This document shows, in pieces, positions 6,158 to 13,905 of a stretch of DNA of 16,714 bases. A program made the position numbers and the translations under genes. This stretch comes from Verrucomicrobiaceae bacterium (lineage in GTDB: Bacteria; Verrucomicrobiota; Verrucomicrobiae; Verrucomicrobiales; Akkermansiaceae): NCBI GenBank assembly GCA_947372405.1, contig CANBTO010000040.1:1-16714 (forward strand), read 5' to 3'. The notes under the pieces are model-generated. The model made no database searches, was not told where the DNA came from, and saw only the letters and a program-made list of their open reading frames with translations. The first letter of the stretch is position 1, and each line of letters opens with the position of its first letter.

Positions 6158-7540
6158 TTAGAGAATCGCGAGAAGTTTCTGATGGATGCCGCCGAAGCCG
6201 CCGTTGGAAAGCACGGCGATCACGTCGCCGCGTTTCGCCTGCTCGCTGACGGTGGAAACGATGGTCGCGATGTCCGGCAGATAGAAACCTTTACCTCCAA
6301 GCCGTGCGATGTCCGCGGAGAGTTTCTCGGGATCGAGGCGGTCGTTTTCCGGGATCTTGTGGAGATCCGGAATGGCGGCGACGACGGCGAAATCCGCAAG
6401 CGAGAGGGCTTCGGCGAGTTCGTTCTGGAACACGGCCCGGCGGGTGGTGTTGGAGCGGGGCTCGAAGAGGATCCATAGACGCGAATCCGGATGACTCTGG
6501 CGCAGGCTCTGCACCGCAAGCTTGATGGCGGTGGGGTGGTGGGCGAAATCGTCGATCACCTTGATACCGTTTTTCTCGCCGCGCAGTTCCTGGCGGCGGG
6601 CGACACCGTCGAAATCCTCAAGCCCTTTGTTGATCTCGCCGGCTGTCAGACCGGCGAAGGTGGCGGCGGCGGCGGCCATGGCGGCGTTGCGGATGTTGAA
6701 GTCGCCGGTCATGCGCACCGAATAGTGAACGCCGGCGAGCGTGAATGAACTGCGATCCGTTTCGTAGCGAACGTTTTCGATGCGCTGCGCGCAGTTTTCC
6801 CCGAAGCCGACGGTGGTGACGGGGCAGGGGGCGCCGTTGGCGACTTCGAGGCAGCTCGGATCGTCGCCATTGATGAAGGCCATGCCGTTTCGCGGTACGA
6901 TGTTGAGCAGGCGGCGGAAGGTGAGCTTGATCTCGTCGAGCGAGTTGTAGATGTCCGCGTGGTCGAACTCGATGTTGTTGATAACGACGCACTCGGGCAG
7001 GTAGTGGAGGAACTTCGAGCGCTTGTCGAAGAAGGCGGTGTCGTATTCGTCGCCTTCGAGCACGTTGAACTCGGAGTCGCTGAAATAACCGCCGCAGCCG
7101 AGGTTTTTCGGCAGCCCGCCGATCATGAATCCCGGATCGCGCCCGGCATGACGAAGCAGCCAGGCGAGCATCGAGGACGTGGTGGTTTTCCCGTGCGTGC
7201 CGCTGATGACGAGGTTGCGCTTCCCCCGCAGGAAGAACTCCTTCATCACCTCGGGCAGGGAATGATAGAGAAGCCTGCGGTCGAGAGCGGCTTCGGCCTC
7301 CGGGTTTCCGCGCGAGATGGCGTTGCCGATGATGACCACGTCCGCGTCAGCCGGGATGTTCTCCTCCCGATATCCCTCGGCAATGGGGATGCCCTGGCCG
7401 CGCAGGAAATCGGACATCGGCGGATAGACGTTCGCGTCGGAGCCGGTGACGGTGAATCCGCGCTGTTTCATCGCGGCGGCCACGGCCCCCATGGCGGTGC
7501 CACAGATGCCGGTGAAGTGGAAACGGGTTTTCTCTGACAT
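6158..7540 (-). CDS. mpl: UDP-N-acetylmuramate:L-alanyl-gamma-D-glutamyl-meso-diaminopimelate ligase
   Basis: 460 residues, the usual Mpl length. It is a Mur-ligase-fold enzyme that re-attaches the recycled tripeptide L-Ala-D-Glu-meso-DAP to UDP-MurNAc using ATP, in the cytoplasm. Seen: an N-terminal nucleotide-binding domain beginning FHFTGICGTAMGAVA (8-22); the ATP-binding P-loop GTHGKTTTSSM (114-124); the Mpl-type block EGDEYDTAFFDKRSKFLHY (162-180), which separates it from MurC; NNIEFDHADIY (188-198); and the C-terminal domain with DDFAHHPTAIKL and FEPRSNTTRR. It has its own predicted promoter in the 57-base gap to the HAD gene upstream. Presence of Mpl implies meso-DAP peptidoglycan and murein-peptide recycling. 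No other recycling gene is in the window. Confidence 0.95.
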   Translation of the reverse strand: MSEKTRFHFTGICGTAMGAVAAAMKQRGFTVTGSDANVYPPMSDFLRGQGIPIAEGYREENIPADADVVIIGNAISRGNPEAEAALDRRLLYHSLPEVMKEFFLRGKRNLVISGTHGKTTTSSMLAWLLRHAGRDPGFMIGGLPKNLGCGGYFSDSEFNVLEGDEYDTAFFDKRSKFLHYLPECVVINNIEFDHADIYNSLDEIKLTFRRLLNIVPRNGMAFINGDDPSCLEVANGAPCPVTTVGFGENCAQRIENVRYETDRSSFTLAGVHYSVRMTGDFNIRNAAMAAAAATFAGLTAGEINKGLEDFDGVARRQELRGEKNGIKVIDDFAHHPTAIKLAVQSLRQSHPDSRLWILFEPRSNTTRRAVFQNELAEALSLADFAVVAAIPDLHKIPENDRLDPEKLSADIARLGGKGFYLPDIATIVSTVSEQAKRGDVIAVLSNGGFGGIHQKLLAIL

Positions 7541-7551
7541 GGAAGGGCGCG

Positions 7552-7580
7552 AGGCTAGGTGGCGAATCCCGCGCTGCCAA
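7552..7580 (-). promoter_or_regulatory. Predicted sigma-70 promoter of mpl
   Basis: Read on the minus strand: TTGGCA (7580-7575), 17-base spacer, TAGCCT (7557-7552), then 11 bases to the mpl ATG at 7540. The expected transcript leader is only a few bases. It lies entirely between the HAD stop and the mpl start. Confidence 0.55.
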
Positions 7581-7597
7581 TCCGGATTTGGGGGGAA

Positions 7598-8479
7598 TCA
7601 GAACCCCGGGGCCGCCACGGTGGCGTTGTCCCGTTCCTCGATGCGCAGGCGCAGGATGCGGTCGGCGGTTTCGCGGACCATCTCGGCCAACAACAACCAC
7701 AGGTGGGAGCCCTCGCGGTAGTCCGCCGGGGCGATGTGTTTGACGCGTCCGGCGTGGGTGGAGAGCTGAAAGCACTTGCGGAAGGAGCGGCCTGTGGTGT
7801 CCTCCGGGTTATAAACGGCGATGCCTTGGCCGCCGTTGCGGGCCATCACGGTGAAGCAGGGGACGTCGGTGGGTCCGTCTCCGACATAGACCATGTTTTC
7901 AAAAGGGATCGGCCGCTGGTCGGCGGGCATGTGATCGTTCACGTCCTGATCGTAGCGCAGCATGCCCTTGTTGATGCGGAAGAGAAACTGCGTCTTGGTG
8001 GTGTGCGAGATCACGCGCTTGGGAAAACTGATGCGTCCCTCGGCATCCTCACCGAATTCGCAGCCGAACATCGCCTTCACGTAAGGTTGGAGACGCGAGC
8101 CGTCCAGAAGCGCCTTGAGTCCGGACGAGATGATGTAGTGTTCCACCTTGATGCCAGCCAGCTCGTGCTCGGGTGTCAGGGAGGCTTTGGGCAGCGCCTC
8201 GAACAGCTCTGGCAGGCCGGGGAAAAACCTCAAGCCGCCACCGAGCTCTGTGAGCCTGGCGTTGGTCACGTTGTCCATGCCGAGGTAGTCAAGCAGGCAC
8301 TTCATGTAAGCGAGCTCTCCGTCCCAGCGCTGGTCATGCACGAGTCCGTTGCACTTTTTCCAGAATTGCGCGGGATCGATCCCGAATTCCGGAAAAAGCA
8401 CGTCATCCTGCATATAGCGTGGACTGAGCGTCTGGTCGTAATCGTAAACCAGTGCGATGATGTTCTGGGGAGCTGCCAT
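7598..8479 (-). CDS. HAD-superfamily phosphatase-like protein
   Basis: 293 residues with all four HAD motifs: motif I DYDQTLS (13-19, with Asp13 as nucleophile and Asp15 as acid/base), motif II ISSG (117-120), the motif III Lys (probably Lys162 in TTKTQ), and motif [12 protein letters not shown] (200-209). The region between motifs I and II (about 20-110) is a helical cap. The closest general likeness is to phosphoserine phosphatase-like HAD proteins, although the protein is longer than SerB cores. The substrate cannot be told from sequence. It is upstream of mpl on the same strand with a 57-base gap. No convincing promoter was found before its ATG. Confidence 0.9.
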   Translation of the reverse strand: MAAPQNIIALVYDYDQTLSPRYMQDDVLFPEFGIDPAQFWKKCNGLVHDQRWDGELAYMKCLLDYLGMDNVTNARLTELGGGLRFFPGLPELFEALPKASLTPEHELAGIKVEHYIISSGLKALLDGSRLQPYVKAMFGCEFGEDAEGRISFPKRVISHTTKTQFLFRINKGMLRYDQDVNDHMPADQRPIPFENMVYVGDGPTDVPCFTVMARNGGQGIAVYNPEDTTGRSFRKCFQLSTHAGRVKHIAPADYREGSHLWLLLAEMVRETADRILRLRIEERDNATVAAPGF

Positions 8480-8866
8480 GGAGGTCTGAAGCCTCGCAAT
8501 CCATCAGCCTTCCGACAAGACGGAAATCCAGAGTTGGTGGCTGCTTGTTTGTTTGATCTTCACCTGCAAGCCGTAAAACCTTTTGGGGCCCTTTTCAGCA
8601 AAGCAAAACTTGCGGGCGGAATTATCCTCAAAAAAGCAGATTCTCGCTTGCCATCCCTGGAGAGGCTACTTACCCTAACGTCATGCGGAGCTACTTCCGC
8701 GCCAAATAATGCTGGACAAATCTTTAGGAAAAGTGAAATATCTTCCCAACGGAGTGCTTCCAGTCGTCTTTTGGCGCGCAGGATGCTAGATCCGAATCGC
8801 TCTTGTCTGTTCCACCAACCGGCACAGCCAAGGACGCAAGCAGCAACCGAAAACCAACACAACAAG
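8480..8866. other. Intergenic region, 387 bases, between divergent HAD and outer-membrane protein genes
   Basis: No believable gene is seen in it on either strand; the open frames here give non-descript proteins. It is less GC-rich than the flanking genes. A small hairpin (GCGGA, 6-base loop, TCCGC at 8685-8700) is present. It must hold promoters for both neighbours, and may give the outer-membrane protein a long untranslated leader, but no strong -35/-10 pair or known riboswitch was recognised. Confidence 0.4.
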
Positions 8867-9589
8867 ATGCAAAACTACTGCAAAACAATTGGCGCCCTGG
8901 CCGCTGCCTCCGCCCTTGTGGCCGGCAATGCCTCGGCGGAAGTCGAATATCAAATCCACACCGGTTACTCCAACGAGTATCTGTTCCGTGGCCTTGACCT
9001 TGGCAACAACCTCATCGAAACCGGCCTCGACGTGGCTGGCAAAGTCGGCAACGTCGGCCTTAGCGCTGGTGTTTGGATGGGCAATTTCAATAATACCTTT
9101 ACCGATAACCAAAGGGATAACGAAATTGATACATACGGCGAAGCCAACTACGACTTCGGTCCCGTGGTCGGTGCCGTCGGTTACATTTACTACTGGAACA
9201 TGGGTGATCTAAATGCCGACAACCAGGAAGTTTATTTCAAGGTTTCCCGTGACCTCGGCTTCGCCAAGGCTTCGCTCACCTATTTCTGGGATGTCGATGG
9301 CACCTACGGTGGCGACACCAACGGCTACACCGAACTTGCGCTCAGCCGCAGCTTCGAGCTTAGCCCTTGCGTTGCCCTCAACGTGTCCTCGAACCTCGGC
9401 TACCTGATGGACGACGGCAAATTCACCGCTTGGACCAACAAGGTCTCCCTTGACTGGGGCTTTGCCGAACATGCCAAGCTCTCGCCATTCGTCTCCCTGA
9501 GCATCGCTCTCGGTGAAGACTCCAACACCAGCTGGGCCGAAACCAGCAACGAGTTCGTTGCCGGTTCGATGCTGAGCGTGAGCTTCTGA
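8867..9589 (+). CDS. Outer-membrane beta-barrel protein (TorF/TIGR02001-like)
   Basis: 240 residues from the ATG at 8867. The open frame continues far upstream, but that part is antisense to the HAD gene and is not real. A signal peptide covers 1-24, ending ASA|EVEY. The mature part alternates polar and hydrophobic residues with many aromatic positions, for example YFKVSRDLGFAKASLTYFW, and ends in Phe (SMLSVSF), the usual last residue of a barrel protein. The start of the mature protein (YQIHTGYSNEYLFRGLDLG) resembles the TIGR02001/TorF family of small barrel proteins; this link is from memory of the family pattern. It would sit in the outer membrane. A strong terminator follows directly, so it is probably transcribed alone. 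No cargo or substrate can be inferred. Confidence 0.88.
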   Translation: MQNYCKTIGALAAASALVAGNASAEVEYQIHTGYSNEYLFRGLDLGNNLIETGLDVAGKVGNVGLSAGVWMGNFNNTFTDNQRDNEIDTYGEANYDFGPVVGAVGYIYYWNMGDLNADNQEVYFKVSRDLGFAKASLTYFWDVDGTYGGDTNGYTELALSRSFELSPCVALNVSSNLGYLMDDGKFTAWTNKVSLDWGFAEHAKLSPFVSLSIALGEDSNTSWAETSNEFVAGSMLSVSF

Positions 9590-9623
9590 TCGAAACTCAG
9601 GCACAGGCCTAACCACAACCTCG

Positions 9624-9654
9624 AGAGCGGTCGCGAAAGCGACCGCTCTTTTTT
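9624..9654 (+). terminator. Intrinsic terminator after the outer-membrane protein gene
   Basis: An 11-base-pair perfect stem (AGAGCGGTCGC / GCGACCGCTCT) with a GAAA tetraloop, followed by six T residues (9649-9654). It lies 35 bases after the stop codon. Confidence 0.95.
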
Positions 9655-9749
9655 ATGCAACGGATGCGAAATTACCGAGCCAATGATGATTATGACTTCG
9701 CCTGACTGTTTCAGCTTGGAAAAAATCCCCCTGCTGGAAAACTCACCGC

Positions 9750-11315
9750 ATGTTCCTAGGCCTTGATTCATCGACCCAATCACTCACCGGCGTTTTGATT
9801 GATCCCGCCACGGGGAAAATCACGACACAGCATTCCGTGAATTTCGGCACGGAACTCCCGCAATATGAATCACCCAGCGGATTTATTCCCGGTGGAGCGA
9901 GCGGAGAAGTTCATGCCAACCCATTGATGTGGCTGGATGCGCTCGATCTTTTGTTCAGCCGTCTTGCCGAAACCGCAGATCTTTCCCGAGTCAGAGTGAT
10001 CTCCGGATCAGGCCAGCAGCATGGCTCGGTCTATCTCGATGAAAGCTTCGGCAACCGTCTCGTGGCTCTGGATCCCTCTCAAAAGCTCAGCTCCCAGATC
10101 GCACCGGCACTGACACGCGTGACGTCACCGATCTGGATGGATACCTCCACAGGTTCGGAGTGCGCTGAAATCACGGCTGCTCTCGGAGATCCTGCGGAGG
10201 TCTGCCGCCGGAGCGGATCCATCGCCATCGAGCGTTTTACCGGCCCGCAGATCCGACGTTTTTACAAAAACGATCCTGCCGCCTATGCGCGGACGGCCCG
10301 CATTCATCTGGTCAGTTCGTTCATGGCTTCCGTGATCGCGGGCAAATCGGCGTCCATCGACTATGGGGATGGCGCGGGAATGAATCTGCTCAATCTGGGC
10401 ACACTGAATTGGGACAAGAAATTGCTGGAAGCAACAGCACCCGGTCTGATGGAAAAGCTGCCTTCGCCCGAGACGACTTCCAAAGTGATTGGCTTTGTTT
10501 CTCCGTATTTCGTTGGAAAATACGGTCTATCGGCTAGCTGCCGCTGCGCGCTATTCACCGGAGACAATCCCGCGTCCCTGGTAGGCATGGGAGCCACGGA
10601 GCCAGGAAATGTCGTCATTTCCCTGGGCACGAGCGATACATTCTTTGCTGCCATGCCAGGGCCGAAAACTGATCCTAATGGATTCGGCCACGTGTTCGGG
10701 AACCCGGCTGGTGGTTTCATGTCCCTGATCTGTTTCCGCAACGGATCGCTGGCACGGGAAGCCCTGAAAAATCTTTTGGGACTGGATTGGAACGCTTTTG
10801 ATCGTGATGACTTGGCCGCCAGCCGCAGTGCGGCGGGAACCAACTTGATGCTGCCGTTCTTCGGCCCCGAGATCACACCGAGATACGATTTCACCGGACC
10901 GGTGAGACAAGGTTCACCGTCCTTCGAATCCGGAGAATGTCCGGAATTGCAGGTGAGGGCGTTGTTGGAATGTCAGTTCCTGAACATGCGCCTCCACTCG
11001 CAGTGGATGGAGGTGAGAACCGAGCGTCTGCGCCTGACGGGAGGAGCTTCGAAGAACAACGGCATCGCCCAGCTGGCGGCAGATGTTTTCCAGGCTCCGG
11101 TGGACAGGCTGGACATCGCCAACTCCGCCGCGCTTGGAGCGGCGCTGATCGCAGCAGCAGCGGACGGCCATAAGTTTTCGGACCTCCAGTCCATGTTCTG
11201 CAAGGTTTCGCCCGGAGCCACACTGCCGCCGGATCCTTCCCTGGCCGCCATCTATCAGGACGCGGCTGCCCGTTTCTCCTCATTGCTTGAGGTTTCTTGC
11301 GGCAGAGGATCGTGA
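9750..11315 (+). CDS. xylB: Xylulokinase of the eukaryote-like FGGY type
   Basis: 521 residues. FGGY kinases of this group phosphorylate D-xylulose to D-xylulose 5-phosphate with ATP. Seen: the N-terminal phosphate motif GLDSSTQSLTG (4-14), MWLDALDLLF (60-69), SGSGQQHGSVY (85-95), PIWMDTSTGSEC (127-138), ERFTGPQIRRFY (161-172), DYGDGAGMNLLNL (204-216), the catalytic Asp272 in FTGDNPASLVGMG, and the C-terminal ATP site GGASKNN (431-437). The order and wording of these blocks fit the animal/plant XYLB group better than the classical E. coli XylB. No xylose isomerase or transporter gene lies beside it. A weak promoter (TTGGAA, 17 bases, AAACTC) ends 5 bases before the ATG. The substrate is inferred from the family; a related ketose is possible. 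Confidence 0.88.
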   Translation: MFLGLDSSTQSLTGVLIDPATGKITTQHSVNFGTELPQYESPSGFIPGGASGEVHANPLMWLDALDLLFSRLAETADLSRVRVISGSGQQHGSVYLDESFGNRLVALDPSQKLSSQIAPALTRVTSPIWMDTSTGSECAEITAALGDPAEVCRRSGSIAIERFTGPQIRRFYKNDPAAYARTARIHLVSSFMASVIAGKSASIDYGDGAGMNLLNLGTLNWDKKLLEATAPGLMEKLPSPETTSKVIGFVSPYFVGKYGLSASCRCALFTGDNPASLVGMGATEPGNVVISLGTSDTFFAAMPGPKTDPNGFGHVFGNPAGGFMSLICFRNGSLAREALKNLLGLDWNAFDRDDLAASRSAAGTNLMLPFFGPEITPRYDFTGPVRQGSPSFESGECPELQVRALLECQFLNMRLHSQWMEVRTERLRLTGGASKNNGIAQLAADVFQAPVDRLDIANSAALGAALIAAAADGHKFSDLQSMFCKVSPGATLPPDPSLAAIYQDAAARFSSLLEVSCGRGS

Positions 11316-11325
11316 AGCTTGGCGT

Positions 11326-11354
11326 TTGACCGCGCGGAGCGGCGGGTCTAGCGT
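11326..11354 (+). promoter_or_regulatory. Predicted sigma-70 promoter of hisC
   Basis: TTGACC (11326-11331), 17-base spacer, TAGCGT (11349-11354), then 8 bases to the ATG at 11363. The start of transcription should fall at or very near the start codon. Confidence 0.6.
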
Positions 11355-11362
11355 CCCGCCCG

Positions 11363-12469
11363 ATGACGATTGATCAATACGCAAACCGCTTTGTGTGCGA
11401 CCTGGTGGCCTACGAACCCGGGAAACCGATCGATGAGACCGCCCGCGAACTCGGGCTGGACCCCTCGCGGATCGTGAAGGTCGCCTCGAACGAAAACCCG
11501 CTGGGCCCATCGCCGAAGGCGCAGGCCGCCATGCGCGAGGCCATTTCCGAAGCGCACATCTATCCGGACGGAGGCGGTTTCAAGCTGCGCGGCGCGATCG
11601 CCGAATCCCTTGGATTCGGCCGCGAAAACGTGGTGCTTGGCAACGGATCCAACGAAATCATCGAACTGCTCTGCCACACCTTCCTGAACCGTAACACGGA
11701 GTTGATCGCTGCGGAACACGCCTTCGTGGTTTACAAGCTGATGGCCACGCTTTTCGGTGCCGGATATGTCGAAGTCCCGGATCCGGGATTCGTCCACGAT
11801 CTCGACGCGATGGCGGATGCGATCAATGAAAACACGCGTCTCGTTTTCATCGCCAATCCTAACAATCCCACCGGAACGATGGTCGACCAGCAAGCGATCG
11901 ACCGGTTCATGGACCGATTGCCGGAGCATGTGATAGCCGTGTTCGACGAAGCCTACATCGAGTTTCCCGATTCGCCTCCGGACACTCTCCGCTATGTTAG
12001 AGAGGGACGGAACGTGTGTGTTCTGCGCACGTTTTCCAAAGTCCACGGACTCGCGGCGCTGCGAGTGGGTTATGGCATCGCTCCGGCGCATCTGGCGCAG
12101 CTTCTCCAGAAGGCGCGCCAACCCTTCAACGTCAACGCCATCGCGCAGGCAGGCGCCCTGGCCGCCCTAACAGACAAGAGCCACATGGATGCCACCCTCA
12201 AAAACAACCGGGAAGGCCTCAAGTTCATGGAAACCGCATTCCGCGAACGCGGACTCGAATATGTCCCCAGCCACGCGAACTTCATTCTCGTCAGAACAGG
12301 TTCGGGTGACGCAGTGTTCCGGGACATGCTGAAACAGGGGGTGATCGTGAGGGCCATGAGCAGCTACAAACTGCCGGATTGGATCAGGGTCTCCATTGGC
12401 ACCAGAGCCCAGAACGATCGCTGTCTGGAAGCGCTCGATGTGGTGCTTTCCGCGGTAGCACTGCCCTAG
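11363..12469 (+). CDS. hisC: Histidinol-phosphate aminotransferase
   Basis: 368 residues, normal length. A PLP-dependent fold-type I aminotransferase that converts imidazole-acetol phosphate and glutamate to histidinol phosphate in histidine synthesis; some members also act on aromatic amino acids. Seen: SNENPLGPSP (42-51), GNGSNEIIELL (93-103), ANPNNPTGT (164-172), DEAYIEF (195-201), and the PLP lysine Lys226 in RTFSKVHGLAALRVGYG, followed near the end by VSIGT. It is not next to other his genes; the upstream neighbour is xylulokinase, 47 bases away, and it has its own predicted promoter. Aspartate/tyrosine aminotransferase paralogues are the main alternative, but the motif set is typical of HisC. 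Confidence 0.93.
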   Translation: MTIDQYANRFVCDLVAYEPGKPIDETARELGLDPSRIVKVASNENPLGPSPKAQAAMREAISEAHIYPDGGGFKLRGAIAESLGFGRENVVLGNGSNEIIELLCHTFLNRNTELIAAEHAFVVYKLMATLFGAGYVEVPDPGFVHDLDAMADAINENTRLVFIANPNNPTGTMVDQQAIDRFMDRLPEHVIAVFDEAYIEFPDSPPDTLRYVREGRNVCVLRTFSKVHGLAALRVGYGIAPAHLAQLLQKARQPFNVNAIAQAGALAALTDKSHMDATLKNNREGLKFMETAFRERGLEYVPSHANFILVRTGSGDAVFRDMLKQGVIVRAMSSYKLPDWIRVSIGTRAQNDRCLEALDVVLSAVALP

Positions 12470-12485
12470 GTCTCTTTGCGGGGGT

Positions 12486-12514
12486 TTGACATCGTTGTTT
12501 CAAATGCCTAAACT
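12486..12514 (+). promoter_or_regulatory. Predicted sigma-70 promoter of the zinc-ribbon protein gene
   Basis: TTGACA (12486-12491), 17-base spacer, TAAACT (12509-12514). The -35 box is the exact consensus. It lies 24 bases before the ATG at 12539 and rules out the in-frame TTG at 12515 as the start, because that codon would directly abut the -10 box. Confidence 0.7.
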
Positions 12515-12538
12515 TTGCCAACAGGGACGATCAAGTTT

Positions 12539-13897
12539 ATGGAGTATTCCGAAATTCCAAGTGACAAAAGGGAATTCCGCTGCAGTCACTGCAATGGCAA
12601 GATCCTGATCCCTAAAAACCTCCCCCCTACCACCGGTCCGTGTCCGCGCTGCGGCGTCGTCATCACTTCCCCGGCCCTTGAAACACAGGTTCCGCCAGCA
12701 TACAGGGCTCCGGATTTATTGCTCACTCCTGCAATACCGGCAATTCCGGAAAAACAAACTCCACCACCTGCCCCGGTAGATCACAGTCAAGCGGTGGAAG
12801 CACCTGCTTTGCCTTCAGCCAAGAAGGAAACCGGAAAGCCCAGAGTCGAACTTCCAACGCCGAAGAACCCTCCCGAAGCGAAAAAGCCAAAGGAGAACCA
12901 CGCGGACACCAAACCTGAAGGCCCAAAAAAAAGCGGTTTGATTCCGGTGATGCTCGTGCTTCTCGTGGTGTTCGCCTGCGCGGGAGTGGCGGTGTATTTT
13001 GTATTCAAGGAGAAGAACGACAACGTATCTTCTCCTGCGGTCACACGAACCGGAGCGGATCCCGCAACGAAGGAGGCGAACTATATACGGATCGGATGGC
13101 GGAAGGAGGCCTATCAGGTTCTGCGGGATTACATGGCGGCGACCACGAGCAAGGGCAAGCTACCCTACGTACTCAATTCAGAAGCACTGGCCTCGCGCAT
13201 CGATGACTTTTACGGCGGCGGCGTGATTAATGATTCAGACACTCCGGCTGACGCGTTTTCGATTTACGACTTGTCCGAGGATGACCGCAGGCGCGGCCTT
13301 TTCATGATGGTCTACGATCAACCTCCGCAGTTCGACATGAAGGAGTTTTTCCGGCCGCTCGCATCGCTGGAGGTCCAATACGGCATCGATGAAGCGGACT
13401 TGTTGTTGAGCACGATGGCGCGTGTCGGGAACTTCGCCATGGAGCCGCTGCGGGTGCACGCATTCTTCAAGCGTACTCCGGAAGGACTCAGACTCGACTG
13501 GGAGATGTTCGCCCAGACCAAGTATCGCACTTTCCAGAGTTTCGTGGAGCTTCCGGAATCCGGACAAAGCGGCACCTTCCGGGTGTTCATCGTCGAGGAC
13601 GTGCCGGACAAGAGCCATCTTGAGGCGGGCACCCGCACCTATCGCATCGCGGACCCGGCGAACACCGGAGACACCGCAAGGGTGAACGTGAAGGTGGATT
13701 CCGAGATCGGCCGGACGCTTTCCATCATCAACTGGCGCGGCGGCAAGGACAACCATCCCAATGTCCGGACCGCCACGATCGAACTCAAGTGGGTGGGCGA
13801 AAACAGCGCCCCTGAACTGGCAGTCAGCCGCTTCATCTGCTGGGAGTTCCTTGGCCTGGGTGGCAAGGAACCCACATCGACCGCCTCGACGCAGTGA
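12539..13897 (+). CDS. Zinc-ribbon, single-transmembrane protein of unknown function
   Basis: 452 residues from the ATG at 12539 (MEYSEIPSDKREFRC). Seen in order: an N-terminal zinc ribbon with CxxC pairs at Cys15/18 and Cys35/38, a long Pro/Lys-rich linker (about 45-132), one membrane segment (about 134-156, LIPVMLVLLVVFACAGVAVYF), and a C-terminal domain of about 290 residues (KEANYIRIGWRKEAYQ onward) without a recognised motif. The zinc ribbon would be cytoplasmic and the large domain outside the inner membrane, by the positive charges before the segment. No family is recognised. The layout (zinc ribbon, disordered linker, membrane helix, unique outer domain) is often seen among uncharacterised Verrucomicrobiota proteins. 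Its stop lies 8 bases before the preferred mnmE start, so the two are probably co-transcribed. Confidence 0.87.
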   Translation: MEYSEIPSDKREFRCSHCNGKILIPKNLPPTTGPCPRCGVVITSPALETQVPPAYRAPDLLLTPAIPAIPEKQTPPPAPVDHSQAVEAPALPSAKKETGKPRVELPTPKNPPEAKKPKENHADTKPEGPKKSGLIPVMLVLLVVFACAGVAVYFVFKEKNDNVSSPAVTRTGADPATKEANYIRIGWRKEAYQVLRDYMAATTSKGKLPYVLNSEALASRIDDFYGGGVINDSDTPADAFSIYDLSEDDRRRGLFMMVYDQPPQFDMKEFFRPLASLEVQYGIDEADLLLSTMARVGNFAMEPLRVHAFFKRTPEGLRLDWEMFAQTKYRTFQSFVELPESGQSGTFRVFIVEDVPDKSHLEAGTRTYRIADPANTGDTARVNVKVDSEIGRTLSIINWRGGKDNHPNVRTATIELKWVGENSAPELAVSRFICWEFLGLGGKEPTSTASTQ

Positions 13898-13905
13898 CCT
13901 GTCGG

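Noticed and set aside
6959..7537. Plus-strand open frame of 192 codons
   Set aside because: Antisense to mpl; the composition (many Val, Glu and Gly) mirrors the opposite strand and no domain is seen.
8685..8700. Small hairpin GCGGA-N6-TCCGC in the non-coding region
   Set aside because: Only five base pairs with no T tract or conserved context; too weak to call a terminator or riboswitch.
8560..8865. Minus-strand open frame of 101 codons in the intergenic region
   Set aside because: No start context, no family likeness and a mixed composition; kept as non-coding, although a lineage-specific small protein cannot be fully excluded.
7559..8866. Upstream extension of the outer-membrane protein reading frame, over 430 codons
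   Set aside because: It is antisense to the HAD gene, shows no family likeness, and the signal peptide begins only at 8867.
11348..12121. Minus-strand open frame of 257 codons
   Set aside because: Antisense to hisC, whose catalytic motifs are all intact; only a by-product of codon bias.
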